64,000 bases of DNA from DATBGO01 sp963695645 (GCA_963695645.1 CAVOHC010000010.1:1-64000), one strand, 5' to 3'. Numbered from the stretch's first letter, positions 1 to 7,595 are shown. The notes: generated from the letters alone by a model not told the origin. Numbers and translations are program-made.

Positions 1-67
1 GACCGGCAGGCCGCGGACGCGGTGCGGGGCCGGCTGGACTGGAAGTACTGCCTGGGCCTGGCGCTAG

Positions 68-1983
68 CCCGACTTTCCGGGATGAGTTGATCTTGGAGGG
101 TTAGCCGACTTTCCGGGGCCGCCGATAGCGGGCTTGTCCTGGGCAAACAGCGTGTCGGTGGTTGCATGGGCGCGGACAGAAGTGTATTACCCATATATGG
201 CGTCGATCGTCGGGAAGAAGCGCGGCAAGGCGACCTACTACTACCTGGTGGAATCCGCCCGGGTGAACGGCAAGCCGCGGATCGTCTCCCAGGAATACCT
301 GGGGACAGCGGAGGAACTCGCGGCGGCGATGCGCGGCGGCGGGCTGGGCCTGCCGGACCGCACCCAGCACAGGGACTTCGGGGAGGTCGCTGCCGCGTGG
401 GGGGTGCTGGAGGACCTGGGAGCGGCCGGGATCATCGATGAGGTGACCGGGGCGCGGCGCTCCGACGCGGGCGCTTCCGCCGGGACCTACCTGGCGCTGG
501 CGGCGCTGGGCAGGCTGGTCGCCCCGTGCTCCAAGCTGGCCTTCGCCGACTGGTGGGCCACCACCGCGGCCGGGCGGTTCACCAGGATCGGCGCATCGGC
601 GCTGGACCACCGCCGGTTCTGGGACGCCATGCACGCCGTCACCATTGAGCAGCTGGAGGAGATCAGCCACCGGATCGCGCTGGCCATCACCGGGACGTCC
701 GGGCTGGACTGCTCGTCGGTGGCCCTGGACATGACGAACTTCGCCACCTTCATCGACTCCGGCAATGAGAAGGCGCCGATCGCCCAGCGGGGCAAGGCCA
801 AGCAGAAACGCTCCGACCTGCGGCTGGTCGGGCTGGGCCTGGTCGTCACCCGCGACGGCGGGATCCCGCTGGCCTGGCACGCCTACCCCGGCGACAAGCC
901 CGACGTCACCCAGTTCCCCGCCATGATCGACGCCCTGGCCGGCCGGCACGCCGCAATCGCTGCGGCCGCCGGGCAGCAGCCCGGGGACATGACGGTGGTG
1001 TTCGACGCCGGGCAGAACTCGGACGCGAACTTCGCTCACCTCGCCGAGACCGGGCTGCGCTACGTCGGGTCGGTACCCGCCTCCGACTGCGGCGACCTGA
1101 CCGCACTGCCCGCCAGCGCCCGCGCCGTCGTCGACGAGGCCCGGTTCGGGAGGCTGACCGCGCTCGAAACCCGCCGCGAGGTCTACGGCAGGGAACGCCG
1201 CGCGATCCTCACCCACTCACCCGAGCTGCACGCCGCCCAGGCCGCCGGGTTCACCGGCACCACCCTCGCCAAGGCCGGCCGCCGGCTGGACGAGCTGGCC
1301 GCCACCCTCGCCCGCGGCAAGACCCGCCGTCCCAGAGCCAAGGTCGAAGCCGAGATCGGCAAGATCCTGCACGACACCTGGGCCCGCCGCGTCATCACCT
1401 GGCAGCTGACCGGAGACACTCCCCGCGAGCACCGGCTCAGCTGGCACGCTGACAAAGACGCCCGCGCCGCCCTGGAAGAAGAAATCTTCGGCAAGCACGT
1501 GCTGATCACCGACCACGACGACTGGCCCGCCGCCGAGGTCATCACCGCCTACCGGTCCCAGTCCGAAGCCGAGTTCTCCTTCCGCCAGCTCAAAGACCCC
1601 CGCGTGGTCTCCTTCAGCCCCATGTTCCACTGGACCGAGCACAACATCCGCGTCCACGTCTTCACCTGCGTCCTCGCCCTGCAGATCGCCCACCTCATGC
1701 GCCGCAAGGCCGCCCAGGCCGGCCTGGACCTGTCAGTGCGCGCCCTGCTCGACCAGCTGGCCGGCATCGGCGAGACCGTCCTGCTCTACCAGGGCGACCG
1801 GGCCGGCCCCGGGCCCACCGCATGCTCACCGAGACCACCCCCGTCCAGGACAAGCTCACCGAGGTCTTCGACCTCGGCCGCTACGCCCCCAGACGCTGAG
1901 ATGGGTAATACACCCGACCAGCCCCTGCACCACCGCTGACCAGCACATACGCAGCCAAGATCAACTTAGCCAGGAAAGTCAGG
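68..1983 (+). mobile_element. IS4-family (IS1634-type) insertion sequence, 1916 bp
   Basis: The left end (CCCGACTTTCCGGG...) and the reverse complement of the right end (CCTGACTTTCCTGG...) form imperfect terminal inverted repeats of about 29 bp, both running into AGTTGATCTTGG. The element is flanked by CTAG at 64-67 and 1984-1987. The reconstructed host frame needs only one CTAG, which shows it to be a 4-bp target duplication. A second partial copy of the end motif (GACTTTCCGG) lies just inside the left end near 108. The single gene is the transposase at 197-1939. Confidence 0.85.
197..1939 (+). CDS. IS1634-type transposase with a C-terminal frameshift
   Basis: This is a DDE transposase of the IS4 superfamily, IS1634 type. 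The start MASIVGKKRGKATYYYLVE is the usual N-terminus of the group, so I use the ATG at 197 and not the upstream in-frame one at 134. Visible motifs are LDMTNFATF and FDAGQNS (catalytic Asp regions) and the Y-R-E-K block AYRSQSEAEFSFRQLK. Near 1800 the frame slips: the expected ending (RMLTETTPVQDKLTEVF through GRYAPRR, stop at 1897-1899) lies in another frame and would be restored by one extra G in the run at about 1798-1803. The annotated frame runs on to 1939 with an unrelated tail. Only the last ~36 residues are affected, so activity is uncertain. Confidence 0.8.
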   Translation: MASIVGKKRGKATYYYLVESARVNGKPRIVSQEYLGTAEELAAAMRGGGLGLPDRTQHRDFGEVAAAWGVLEDLGAAGIIDEVTGARRSDAGASAGTYLALAALGRLVAPCSKLAFADWWATTAAGRFTRIGASALDHRRFWDAMHAVTIEQLEEISHRIALAITGTSGLDCSSVALDMTNFATFIDSGNEKAPIAQRGKAKQKRSDLRLVGLGLVVTRDGGIPLAWHAYPGDKPDVTQFPAMIDALAGRHAAIAAAAGQQPGDMTVVFDAGQNSDANFAHLAETGLRYVGSVPASDCGDLTALPASARAVVDEARFGRLTALETRREVYGRERRAILTHSPELHAAQAAGFTGTTLAKAGRRLDELAATLARGKTRRPRAKVEAEIGKILHDTWARRVITWQLTGDTPREHRLSWHADKDARAALEEEIFGKHVLITDHDDWPAAEVITAYRSQSEAEFSFRQLKDPRVVSFSPMFHWTEHNIRVHVFTCVLALQIAHLMRRKAAQAGLDLSVRALLDQLAGIGETVLLYQGDRAGPGPTACSPRPPPSRTSSPRSSTSAATPPDAEMGNTPDQPLHHR

Positions 1984-2462
1984 CTAGAGGATGAGGGCTT
2001 CGACTTCAGCGTGCTGAGCGAGTTCCGGGGCCGGCTGGTGGCCGGGAGCATGGAACGGGCGCTGCTGGACCTGCTGCTGGACCGGCTGAAGGCGCTCGGC
2101 CTGCTGCGAGCCGGGGGGCGGCAGCGCACCGATTCCACGCACGTCCTGGCGGCGGTCCGCGGCCTGAACCGGCTGGAGCTGGCCGGGGAGAGCGTGCGGG
2201 CGGCGCTGGAGGCGCTGGCCGCCGCGGCGCCGGGCTGGCTGGCCGGCGTCATCGACGGCTCCTGGCAGCAGGTCTACGGGCAGCGGATCGATAACCTGCG
2301 CCTGCCCGCCAGCGAGACCGCCCGCAGCAAGCTCGCGGAACAGTACGGCCGGGACGGCTACCACCTGCTGGAGGCAGTGCGCGCCCCGGGCGCGCCGGGC
2401 TCGCTGCGGGAGCTGCCCGCAGTCCAGGCGCTGCGGGCGATCTGGGTGCAGGCCGGTGTCCG

Positions 2463-2585
2463 ACCAGGGCCATGTGCTGCCAGGCACTGCGCCACAGCAG
2501 GCCGAGCAGGATGAAGTGCACGGCCTTGTCGAACGAGTAGAACGGCGCCGCCACCAACCCGCCAGCCAGGACGAACAGCGGCGCC
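2463..2585 (-). pseudogene. Fragment of an unrecognised membrane protein
   Basis: On the minus strand an open stretch of about 40 codons reads LFVLAGGLVAAPFYSFDKAV followed by HFILLGLLWRSAW, a hydrophobic, membrane-like segment. It is preceded by an in-frame stop and runs directly into the truncated IS1182 transposase at 2463. It looks like a gene fragment left by a rearrangement. I do not recognise the family. Confidence 0.3.
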
Positions 2586-2708
2586 TATGCCGCCCGGTCG
2601 GTCAGCTGCTCGGCCCGCAGCGTTGTCACCTGTATGCCGTTACGGAGCGTCCCGAGGCCCCGGAGGTTGCTGGTAGCAGGAATGAACCTCGTCCGCCCAG
2701 GAATTAGG

Positions 2709-2726
2709 TCACCCCCTCGGGGGTGA
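2709..2726. terminator. Short GC-rich inverted repeat
   Basis: TCACCCCC-TC-GGGGGTGA is a perfect 8-bp inverted repeat with no T-run after it. It lies about 65 bases upstream of the ATG at 2793. It could be a hairpin or an operator; the sequence does not decide. Confidence 0.3.
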
Positions 2727-2792
2727 TGCCAGGAAGCCTCATCGCGCGGCACGCTGGCAGTGTGCCCGGGCGCTTCAGGGCGGGGAGGCGAC

Positions 2793-3224
2793 ATGACAAG
2801 ATCAGGACAACGGGCCGGGAGGCCGCCGCTGGCCAGCATCGCGGCGGGCAGCAGCAGGTCGGCGGCGCAGCCGGGGGACTCGGGCTTTGCCGGTACGGCG
2901 GCGCTGGGGCTGGTCGGGCTGGGCCTGGTGGGTCATATGCTGCGAAGCCGCCGCTTCTATGAGCGGGTGATCGTCGGCGCCATCGTGCTGGGGGCGCTGC
3001 GGGGGCTGGGACAGGAGAACCGGGCCAGCGCCTTCGAGCGCCTGGCTGCCTGGAATAAACGGCAGGTCCAGTTCCTGGAGCGCAAAGCTGAACGGCAGGC
3101 CCGGCGCCTTGAGCGCAAAGCCAGGCGCCTTGAGCGCAAAGCTGAACGGCAGGCCCGGCGCCTTGCGGTACGGGCAAAGCTACGGATCCGCAGGGCTAGG
3201 GCTGGGCAACCGACCGCCAGCTAG
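2793..3224 (+). CDS. Small membrane protein with a highly charged repeated helix
   Basis: This is a 143-residue protein of unknown function. The ATG at 2793 follows GGGGAGG at good spacing; an in-frame start at 2760 lacks such a site. Residues ~35-55 (GFAGTAALGLVGLGLVGHML) and ~62-75 are hydrophobic and probably membrane-associated. The C-terminal ~45 residues are a Lys/Arg/Glu-rich continuous helix made of repeats: ERKAERQARRL, ERKARRL, ERKAERQARRL. The strong positive charge could bind lipid head groups or nucleic acid, but nothing shows which. It stands alone among remnants and has no evident operon partner. Confidence 0.6.
   Translation: MTRSGQRAGRPPLASIAAGSSRSAAQPGDSGFAGTAALGLVGLGLVGHMLRSRRFYERVIVGAIVLGALRGLGQENRASAFERLAAWNKRQVQFLERKAERQARRLERKARRLERKAERQARRLAVRAKLRIRRARAGQPTAS
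3078..3164 (+). repeat. Intragenic 33/21/33-bp tandem repeat
   Basis: A 33-bp unit at 3078-3110 recurs at 3132-3164 with no visible difference. A shortened 21-bp version lies between them at 3111-3131. The units encode the charged helix repeats of the protein at 2793-3224, and all preserve frame. Confidence 0.85.
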
Positions 3225-3292
3225 CGGTGGGTGCTGCTGAGCCGTCGGGCTGATGGCGGGCTGGCTGGCTATCCGGCGGGTGGGAGAAGACG

Positions 3293-3572
3293 ATGATCAA
3301 GTTGTTGTAGAAGCCGGTGGACCTGATCGTTTCCATGGTTGGGGGTTGCTCGCCGGGCTGATCTTCAAGAGGGTCTGGAAGCTCATCGGCCGGCGAGACG
3401 CGCCTAAGCCCACCGAGGAGCGGCGGGGCTGGGGGAAATCCTGCTGGCCGCGATGTTGCAGGGCACGATCTTCGCGCTGGTCAAGGCCGCTGTCGACCGC
3501 GGCGCCGCCGAGGGGACGCGCAGGCTCACCGGGATCTGGCCCGGCGATGAAGGCCAGCAGCCCGACGAGTAG
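3293..3572 (+). pseudogene. DUF4235 family protein, broken
   Basis: Read across frames this is a DUF4235 membrane protein: MIKLL-stop-KPVDLIVSMVGG, then LLAGLIFKRVWKLIGRRDAP, then EILLAAMLQGTIFALVKAAV and a tail ending PDE-stop at 3570-3572. There are three lesions. The sixth codon is TAG where the family has Tyr (one substitution). Frameshifts occur in G-runs near 3345 and near 3435. A ribosome-binding site (GGGAGA) still precedes the ATG. DUF4235 proteins are small membrane proteins, common in actinobacteria, without an assigned role. Confidence 0.8.
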
Positions 3573-3700
3573 GCCTGACCATCACCAAGCCGCCGCCACC
3601 GTCCGCATGGCCATGTGACCGCGGCTTTCCAAGCCCAACGCCCGTGCCCGCCGCGTGCCCGATCGGAATGGCAACCGGGGGCGAGTCACAGCCACCCATG

Positions 3701-3866
3701 GACAGCTTCCAGGTCTTCCGCGGGTCGTGGATGCGGCTTTCCAGCCGCCGGGTCTGCTCGCTGGCGCTGACCTCGAGCCAGTATTTCAGCAGCAGGATCC
3801 CCGAATCGGCCATGGCCTTCTCGACCCGCGCACCAGCCCGAGGAACCGCTCGGTCTCCCCGGGACC
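3701..3866 (-). pseudogene. Polyphosphate kinase 2 (PPK2) fragment
   Basis: The minus strand encodes ETERFLGLVR (one frame) and VEKAMADSGILLLKYWLEVS plus RRLESRIHDPRKTWKLS (next frame). These match the segment of PPK2 enzymes just after the catalytic P-loop and lid regions. The fragment is about 50 residues long, carries one frameshift and stops at WKLS, where the family continues PMD. Both the N-terminal kinase core and the C-terminus are missing. It abuts the YihY remnant with no gap, so the two are joined by a deletion. Confidence 0.75.
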
Positions 3867-4307
3867 CGGGCATACCGCGGGACGAAACGGGCCCGCAGGC
3901 GGTGCGGGACCGCTGCGATATGGTTCAGCGTCTGGTAGGCGGAGAACACGACACCGGTGCCGGAGAACAGCAAACCGATCAGACCGGCGAAGAACGGGAT
4001 TGCCGACGTCGGCAAGGTGGCCACCGAGTGCTCAATCGTGGACTGCAGCGCCTGCGGCGCGATCAGCCGCTGACGCAGGTCCGGGTGATCGGCCAGCGCC
4101 CGTGAGTACTGCCACCCCAAGCAGCAGCAGCGGGACGATGCTCAGGAAGCCGTAGTAGGTGATGAGCGCCGCCTCCCGGCCGCCTTCATCGTCGCCGTAC
4201 TTCTTCACCACCGCGTAGGGGAACCCCAGCAAACCATGCTTGCGCTGCAGACGGTCCGCCCAGGCGATGACCCGGTTCACCCGCCCGGTCAAGCCTTCGA
4301 AGGTCAT
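3863..4307 (-). pseudogene. YihY/BrkB family membrane protein, truncated and frameshifted
   Basis: The N-terminus reads MTFEGLTGRVNRVIAWADRL, then GREAALITYYGFLSIVPLLL, the conserved first transmembrane segment of YihY/virulence factor BrkB proteins. Near 4105 the frame shifts and homology continues as SRALADHPDLRQRL, IPFFAGLIGLLFSGTGVVFS and the family motif LNHIAAVPHRLRARFVPRYA. The gene then ends abruptly at the PPK2 fragment (about 3863), so the last third is absent. A start at 4307 is intact, but no functional protein can be made. Confidence 0.8.
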
Positions 4308-4533
4308 GGATCCAGCCTCCGCTGCCCGGGCTGCCGAATGCGCGGATTTTAAGCCAGTGTCGCGGAAGTTGACCGCCGCCAGAGGTCCCGAACGTCTCTC
4401 CCGTCGTTCTCTTAGGTCCGGGCGGCGACTAGTGACCGCGATGACCCATGGCTGACTGCCTGATCGGGCACGGCGGCCGGATCTCCGGGGGGCAGGTCGC
4501 TGGGTGATCTTCTCGTCTGATGCCGCTTCTTGC
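4308..4533. other. Intergenic stretch without a recognised gene
   Basis: This lies between the start of the YihY remnant and the VapBC operator. I see no open frame with family resemblance. It may hold the promoters of both flanking units. Confidence 0.5.
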
Positions 4534-4563
4534 TACGACTGTAGTTGTCCGGCTACAATCGTA
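4534..4563. promoter_or_regulatory. VapBC operator, 11-bp inverted repeat
   Basis: The arms are TACGACTGTAG (4534-4544) and CTACAATCGTA (4553-4563), complementary except for one position, with 8 bases between. The right arm ends two bases before the antitoxin ATG at 4566. Phd/YefM- and VapB-type antitoxins bind such palindromes with their toxins to repress their own operon. With so little room for a ribosome-binding site, the mRNA may be leaderless or nearly so. Confidence 0.7.
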
Positions 4564-4565
4564 GT

Positions 4566-4820
4566 ATGACTGCTATCCCGGCGCGCGATCTGCGCAACCA
4601 CACCGCGGAGGTGCTGCGGCGTGTTGAGGCGGGGGAGGAAATCGAGGTCCTCAGGGACAACCGCCCGGTAGCGAAGATCATCCCGCTGTCGCGGCGGCGG
4701 CAGTGGCTGCCCGCGGCCGAGATCGGCCATGAGCTCATGCGCCTGGGCCCGGACACCACGGGCCTGGCCGAGGAGTTGCGGGCCACTCTGACCGACACGA
4801 CGGACGATCTGCCGTGGTGA
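4566..4820 (+). CDS. vapB: Phd/YefM-type antitoxin (VapB partner)
   Basis: This is an 84-residue antitoxin. The N-terminal half (MTAIPARDLRNHTAEVLRRV and RDNRPVAKIIPLSRR) is the Phd/YefM DNA-binding and dimerisation fold. The C-terminal ~40 residues are the flexible toxin-neutralising part. I choose the ATG at 4566, immediately after the operator palindrome, over an in-frame start at 4545 that would lie inside the palindrome. Its stop overlaps the toxin start at 4814, indicating translational coupling. It should neutralise the PIN-domain toxin and repress the operon. Confidence 0.9.
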   Translation: MTAIPARDLRNHTAEVLRRVEAGEEIEVLRDNRPVAKIIPLSRRRQWLPAAEIGHELMRLGPDTTGLAEELRATLTDTTDDLPW

Positions 4821-5209
4821 CATCGCAGCGAGCGATAGCCGACACCTCCGTTTTCGTCGGATTTGAGGCAGAGCGTTTCGACGTCGGCAGGTTCGCCGGG
4901 TACGAGTGGGGCGTTTCAGCGGTCACGCTGGGGGAGCTGCGGCTTGGCGTGCTGCAGGCGAAGGATCCGGAGGCTGCTTCCCGGAGGCTGTCGACGTATC
5001 AGCTCGCGCAGCGGTTCGAGGCGCTCACCGTGGACGAGGCAGTGTCTGAGGCCTGGGCATTGCTGGTGTCCCGGCTCCGCGCGGCGGGGCGCAGGGCGCC
5101 GGTGAACGATAGCTGGATCGCGGCCACCGCGATCGCGCACGGCGTTCCGGTCGTGACGCAGGACTCCGACTACGACGCCATGCCCGATGTCCGGGTCATC
5201 AAGATCTGA
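4814..5209 (+). CDS. vapC: VapC-type PIN-domain ribonuclease toxin
   Basis: This is a 131-residue PIN-domain protein, the usual VapC length. The acidic residues expected at the metal site are visible: Asp10 in IADTSVFVG, Glu41 in VTLGELRLG, the Asp in NDSWIAATA and the Asp pair in TQDSDYD. VapC toxins cleave tRNA or rRNA at specific sites when freed from VapB. The start is GTG at 4814 or 4817, overlapping the antitoxin stop, as usual for these operons. Both genes look intact, unlike the broken genes around them, which suits an addictive module kept by selection. Confidence 0.9.
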   Translation: MVTSQRAIADTSVFVGFEAERFDVGRFAGYEWGVSAVTLGELRLGVLQAKDPEAASRRLSTYQLAQRFEALTVDEAVSEAWALLVSRLRAAGRRAPVNDSWIAATAIAHGVPVVTQDSDYDAMPDVRVIKI

Positions 5210-5295
5210 TGCAAGCCCTGGCCATCCGCCGTTCGTCTTCGCTTCTGTGCCTTGTGTCGGCACCTGCCGACTGGGCATGCGAGATGCTTCCTTAG

Positions 5296-5529
5296 GCTGT
5301 ACTTGCTGGCAGCGAACGTAACCAGAGTTCGGAGGGACGAGTCTCCGGCTACGTCCTCAAGGTGATCCGTGAGTCCACCGGCCAGACCCAGCAGCAGCTC
5401 GCCGAAGGCCTTGGAGTAAGCGTCGCGACGATCCAAGGCTGGGAGAGCGGACGCCGCCGTGCTCAACTGTGCCGTGTGGGGGCTACATGGAGGCGGGTAC
5501 CGGTGCGGTGGGCAGAGCCATCTGGATGA
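5296..5529 (+). pseudogene. XRE-type helix-turn-helix remnant
   Basis: One frame contains SGYVLKVIRESTGQTQQQLA and EGLGVSVATIQGWESGRRRA, a clear XRE/Cro helix-turn-helix. Between the upstream stop (5293-5295) and the domain there is no ATG, GTG or TTG. Downstream the frame runs into the antisense of the oxidoreductase gene and stops at 5527. Only the DNA-binding domain of a regulator survives, without a start codon and without its C-terminal part. Confidence 0.6.
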
Positions 5530-6844
5530 TGTCGGCGAGTTCGTCGCGGGTTGGTCCTGGCGCGGGGGCCGGGCGCCACCCGGTTGAATACAGGGTGCGT
5601 GCGCGGGGTTCGACGGCGCGCAGCGATGCGGGAAGCGAGGTCATGCCCAGGTAGCCGAATGAGGCGCCGAGGATGCCGGGGTCGGCCTGGGCCGCGGCGA
5701 GGATGAGGTCGGACGGCAGGGGCTGGTCCAGGTCGATGTCCTGGCCTGCCCAGCGGCGCCGGGTGGAGTCGTCCATGTGGACGTGGTCGTCGACCCATGG
5801 CTTGATCTGCTCGGCGCACCAGGCGTCGAAGCTTTCGCCGACGGCGACCGCGTCGGTGCCGTGCTCGTCGATGAGCTGCAGCAACTGCCGGGCCTGCAGC
5901 AGGGTGGTGGTGACGCCCCGGCCGAACGTCGGCGTGGTGGTGGCCACCGCATCGCCGACGAACACGAGTCCGGGCAGCGCGAGCTTCCGGTCGGGCCCGG
6001 CCTGCCCGCGGTAGGCGTTGAGCAGCGGGCCGCCGGGGAGCACCGGCGTGATGGGCCGGGCGCGGCCGGGGTCGACCCAGTCGGCCAGCCCGGGGATGGC
6101 CTGGCACGCGGCGGTGAAGGCTGCCTCGTGGCGGAGCTGGGCGAGGACCGGGTCAGCGGCGGGGCGGACGAGCAGGACGGAGAAGGTGCCGTGCTCGTGC
6201 ACGAAGATGATGGCCTGGTAGCCGTCGAGGTCTGCCTGCCACGCGATCGGGCTCGCCAGCGGGCCGGGGGCGGCGCCGGGGTGCAGCTGGTACTGCCGGT
6301 CGACGTAGGCGATCCCGCACGGGCCGCCGCTGCTGGCCGCGGGACGGAGCGAACGGGTCGCCCGCCCGGCTCGCCCCGAGGCGTCGATCACCAGGTCGGC
6401 GGCCAGTTCGGAGCCGTCGACGCGGACGCCGCCGGCCCGCCCGTTATGGCATATGACGCCCTCGACGTGGCCTCGGCGCGCCTGCAGGCCGGGCTGGCCC
6501 AGCGCGGCCGCCCGCAGCGCGCGTTCGAACGTGGCCCGCCGGGAGCGTACCCCCATGGGGACCTGGCTTCCGTCCGGCAGCGACAGCTGCACCGGTTCGG
6601 CGCCGGCGGCCAGCCACCGTGGCAGCGCGTGCGGAAGTTCCTGCTCCAGCACTTGCACGACCTGATGCCGGAAGGCGTGGGCGTGGTGGAACTGCATGAC
6701 GCCGTGGCGCGGCCAGCTGCCGTCGGCCGCGGGCCCGGGATCGCGCTCCACCGCGACCACCTCGTGACCGCGGCGCGCCAGCCCGGCGCCGATGAGCAGG
6801 CCGGCGGGACCCAGCCCGATGACGGCTACTCGCACGATGACCAC
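5483..6844 (-). CDS. FAD-dependent oxidoreductase / monooxygenase-like protein
   Basis: This is a 453-residue flavoprotein. The N-terminus VRVAVIGLGPAGLLIGAGLA is the GxGxxG FAD-binding fold followed by an acidic strand end (VVAVERD). VFVGDAVATTTPTFGRGVTT is the second FAD motif (GD near the flavin phosphate), as in the PHBH/tryptophan-halogenase superfamily. The middle part, likely substrate-binding, gives no further clue. The gene is transcribed away from a TetR regulator 106 bases upstream, which suggests that regulator controls it. The reaction cannot be read from the sequence; hydroxylation of a small aromatic or secondary metabolite is an inference from the superfamily. Confidence 0.8.
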   Translation of the reverse strand: MVIVRVAVIGLGPAGLLIGAGLARRGHEVVAVERDPGPAADGSWPRHGVMQFHHAHAFRHQVVQVLEQELPHALPRWLAAGAEPVQLSLPDGSQVPMGVRSRRATFERALRAAALGQPGLQARRGHVEGVICHNGRAGGVRVDGSELAADLVIDASGRAGRATRSLRPAASSGGPCGIAYVDRQYQLHPGAAPGPLASPIAWQADLDGYQAIIFVHEHGTFSVLLVRPAADPVLAQLRHEAAFTAACQAIPGLADWVDPGRARPITPVLPGGPLLNAYRGQAGPDRKLALPGLVFVGDAVATTTPTFGRGVTTTLLQARQLLQLIDEHGTDAVAVGESFDAWCAEQIKPWVDDHVHMDDSTRRRWAGQDIDLDQPLPSDLILAAAQADPGILGASFGYLGMTSLPASLRAVEPRARTLYSTGWRPAPAPGPTRDELADIIQMALPTAPVPASM

Positions 6845-6895
6845 CCCGTTCGCCGCACTATGACGACCCGATTCGATATACTGATGATGCTTTAA

Positions 6896-6912
6896 TTACA
6901 TTAATAGTGTAA
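6896..6912. promoter_or_regulatory. AT-rich operator candidate between oxidoreductase and TetR gene
   Basis: TTACA-TTAATAG-TGTAA is a 17-bp dyad with 5-bp perfect arms, in a stretch markedly more AT-rich than its surroundings (about 6870-6920). It lies centrally in the 106-bp divergent spacer. TetR-family proteins commonly bind such dyads to repress both themselves and a divergent gene. Confidence 0.5.
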
Positions 6913-6950
6913 CGAACTTGCGGAGCTGTCAAGATGCGAACTGACGCCCG

Positions 6951-7595
6951 ATGAGCCAGCCGGCCCGGCGCTATGTATCCGAGGTCCGCGACGAGCAGGC
7001 CCGCCGCACGCGCCGGGCTATCGTCACCGCGGCCCGCGACCTGTTTCTCGCCCAGGGCTACGCCGCCACCACGATCGACGCGATCGCCGAGGCGGCGCAC
7101 GTCAGCCGGCGCACCGTCTTCAACGCGGTGGGGGGCAAGGTCGTGCTGCTCAAGCTGGCCCTGGAGTGGGCCATCGTCGGCGATGACGAGCCGGTCGCCT
7201 TGGCGGACCGGCCGGCCATCAGGGCAATCCAGGCCGAACGCGATCCCCGCCGGGCGCTGGCCCTGTGGGTGAACATGGTGATCGACATCGCCGCCCGGGT
7301 GGCCCCGGTCGGCGCGGTCCTCTACGCCGCCGCCGATGGCGATCCGGAGGCCGCGGAACTACTGGCGAACGAGGCCCAGGTCCGGATGTCCGGCGCCACG
7401 GCGTTCGCCGGGTACCTGGCGTCGCTGGGCGGACTGGCCGCGGGCGTCAGCGAGCGGCAAGCCGCCGAGCTGTGCTGGGCGCTCATGGACGGCCACCTCT
7501 ACCACCTGCTCGTCACCCAGCGCGGCTGGACCGCCGCCGCGCTCGCGCAGTGGCTGTCCGACAGCCTCGCCGCCACGCTGCTGCAGCCCAGCTGA
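6951..7595 (+). CDS. TetR family transcriptional regulator
   Basis: This is a 214-residue TetR-family protein. The DNA-binding domain is at residues ~18-65: RAIVTAARDLFLAQGYAATT followed by IDAIAEAAHVSRRTVFNAV. The C-terminal ~140 residues are an all-helical ligand-binding region without recognisable specificity. It is divergent from the flavin oxidoreductase with an AT-rich dyad between them, the classic TetR arrangement. It was presumably complete before the IS5-type element landed about 25 bases after its stop. No strong ribosome-binding site precedes the ATG. Confidence 0.9.
   Translation: MSQPARRYVSEVRDEQARRTRRAIVTAARDLFLAQGYAATTIDAIAEAAHVSRRTVFNAVGGKVVLLKLALEWAIVGDDEPVALADRPAIRAIQAERDPRRALALWVNMVIDIAARVAPVGAVLYAAADGDPEAAELLANEAQVRMSGATAFAGYLASLGGLAAGVSERQAAELCWALMDGHLYHLLVTQRGWTAAALAQWLSDSLAATLLQPS

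Larger units (their letters stand above)
1..2463 (+). pseudogene. IS1182-family transposase, interrupted and truncated
   Basis: The first 67 bases encode DRQAADAVRGRLDWKYCLGL, a conserved stretch near the N-terminus of IS1182-family transposases. The same protein resumes at 1984 with FDFSVLSEFRGRL and continues through RTDSTHVLAAVRGLNRLELA and the GRDGYHLLEAV segment. Removing bases 68-1983 and one CTAG copy restores a continuous frame (LGLALEDEGFDFSVL), so the gene was split by an insertion. The 5' part lies outside the window. The 3' end is also lost: homology stops after LRELPAVQALRAIWVQ near 2463, where unrelated sequence begins. The gene is therefore dead twice over. Confidence 0.85.

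Noticed and set aside
101..1216. Long minus-strand frame opposite the IS1634-type transposase
   Set aside because: Gly/Pro/Gln/Arg/Val-rich composition typical of antisense frames in GC-rich DNA; the plus-strand gene has clear motifs.
3293..4307. All broken genes explained as sequencing error
   Set aside because: Several indels do fall in G-runs, but the TAG substitution, truncations and the gene-gene fusion cannot be base-calling indels. Single frameshifts remain open to this explanation.
5777..6895. 372-codon plus-strand frame opposite the flavin oxidoreductase
   Set aside because: Shadow frame; the opposite strand carries the FAD motifs.
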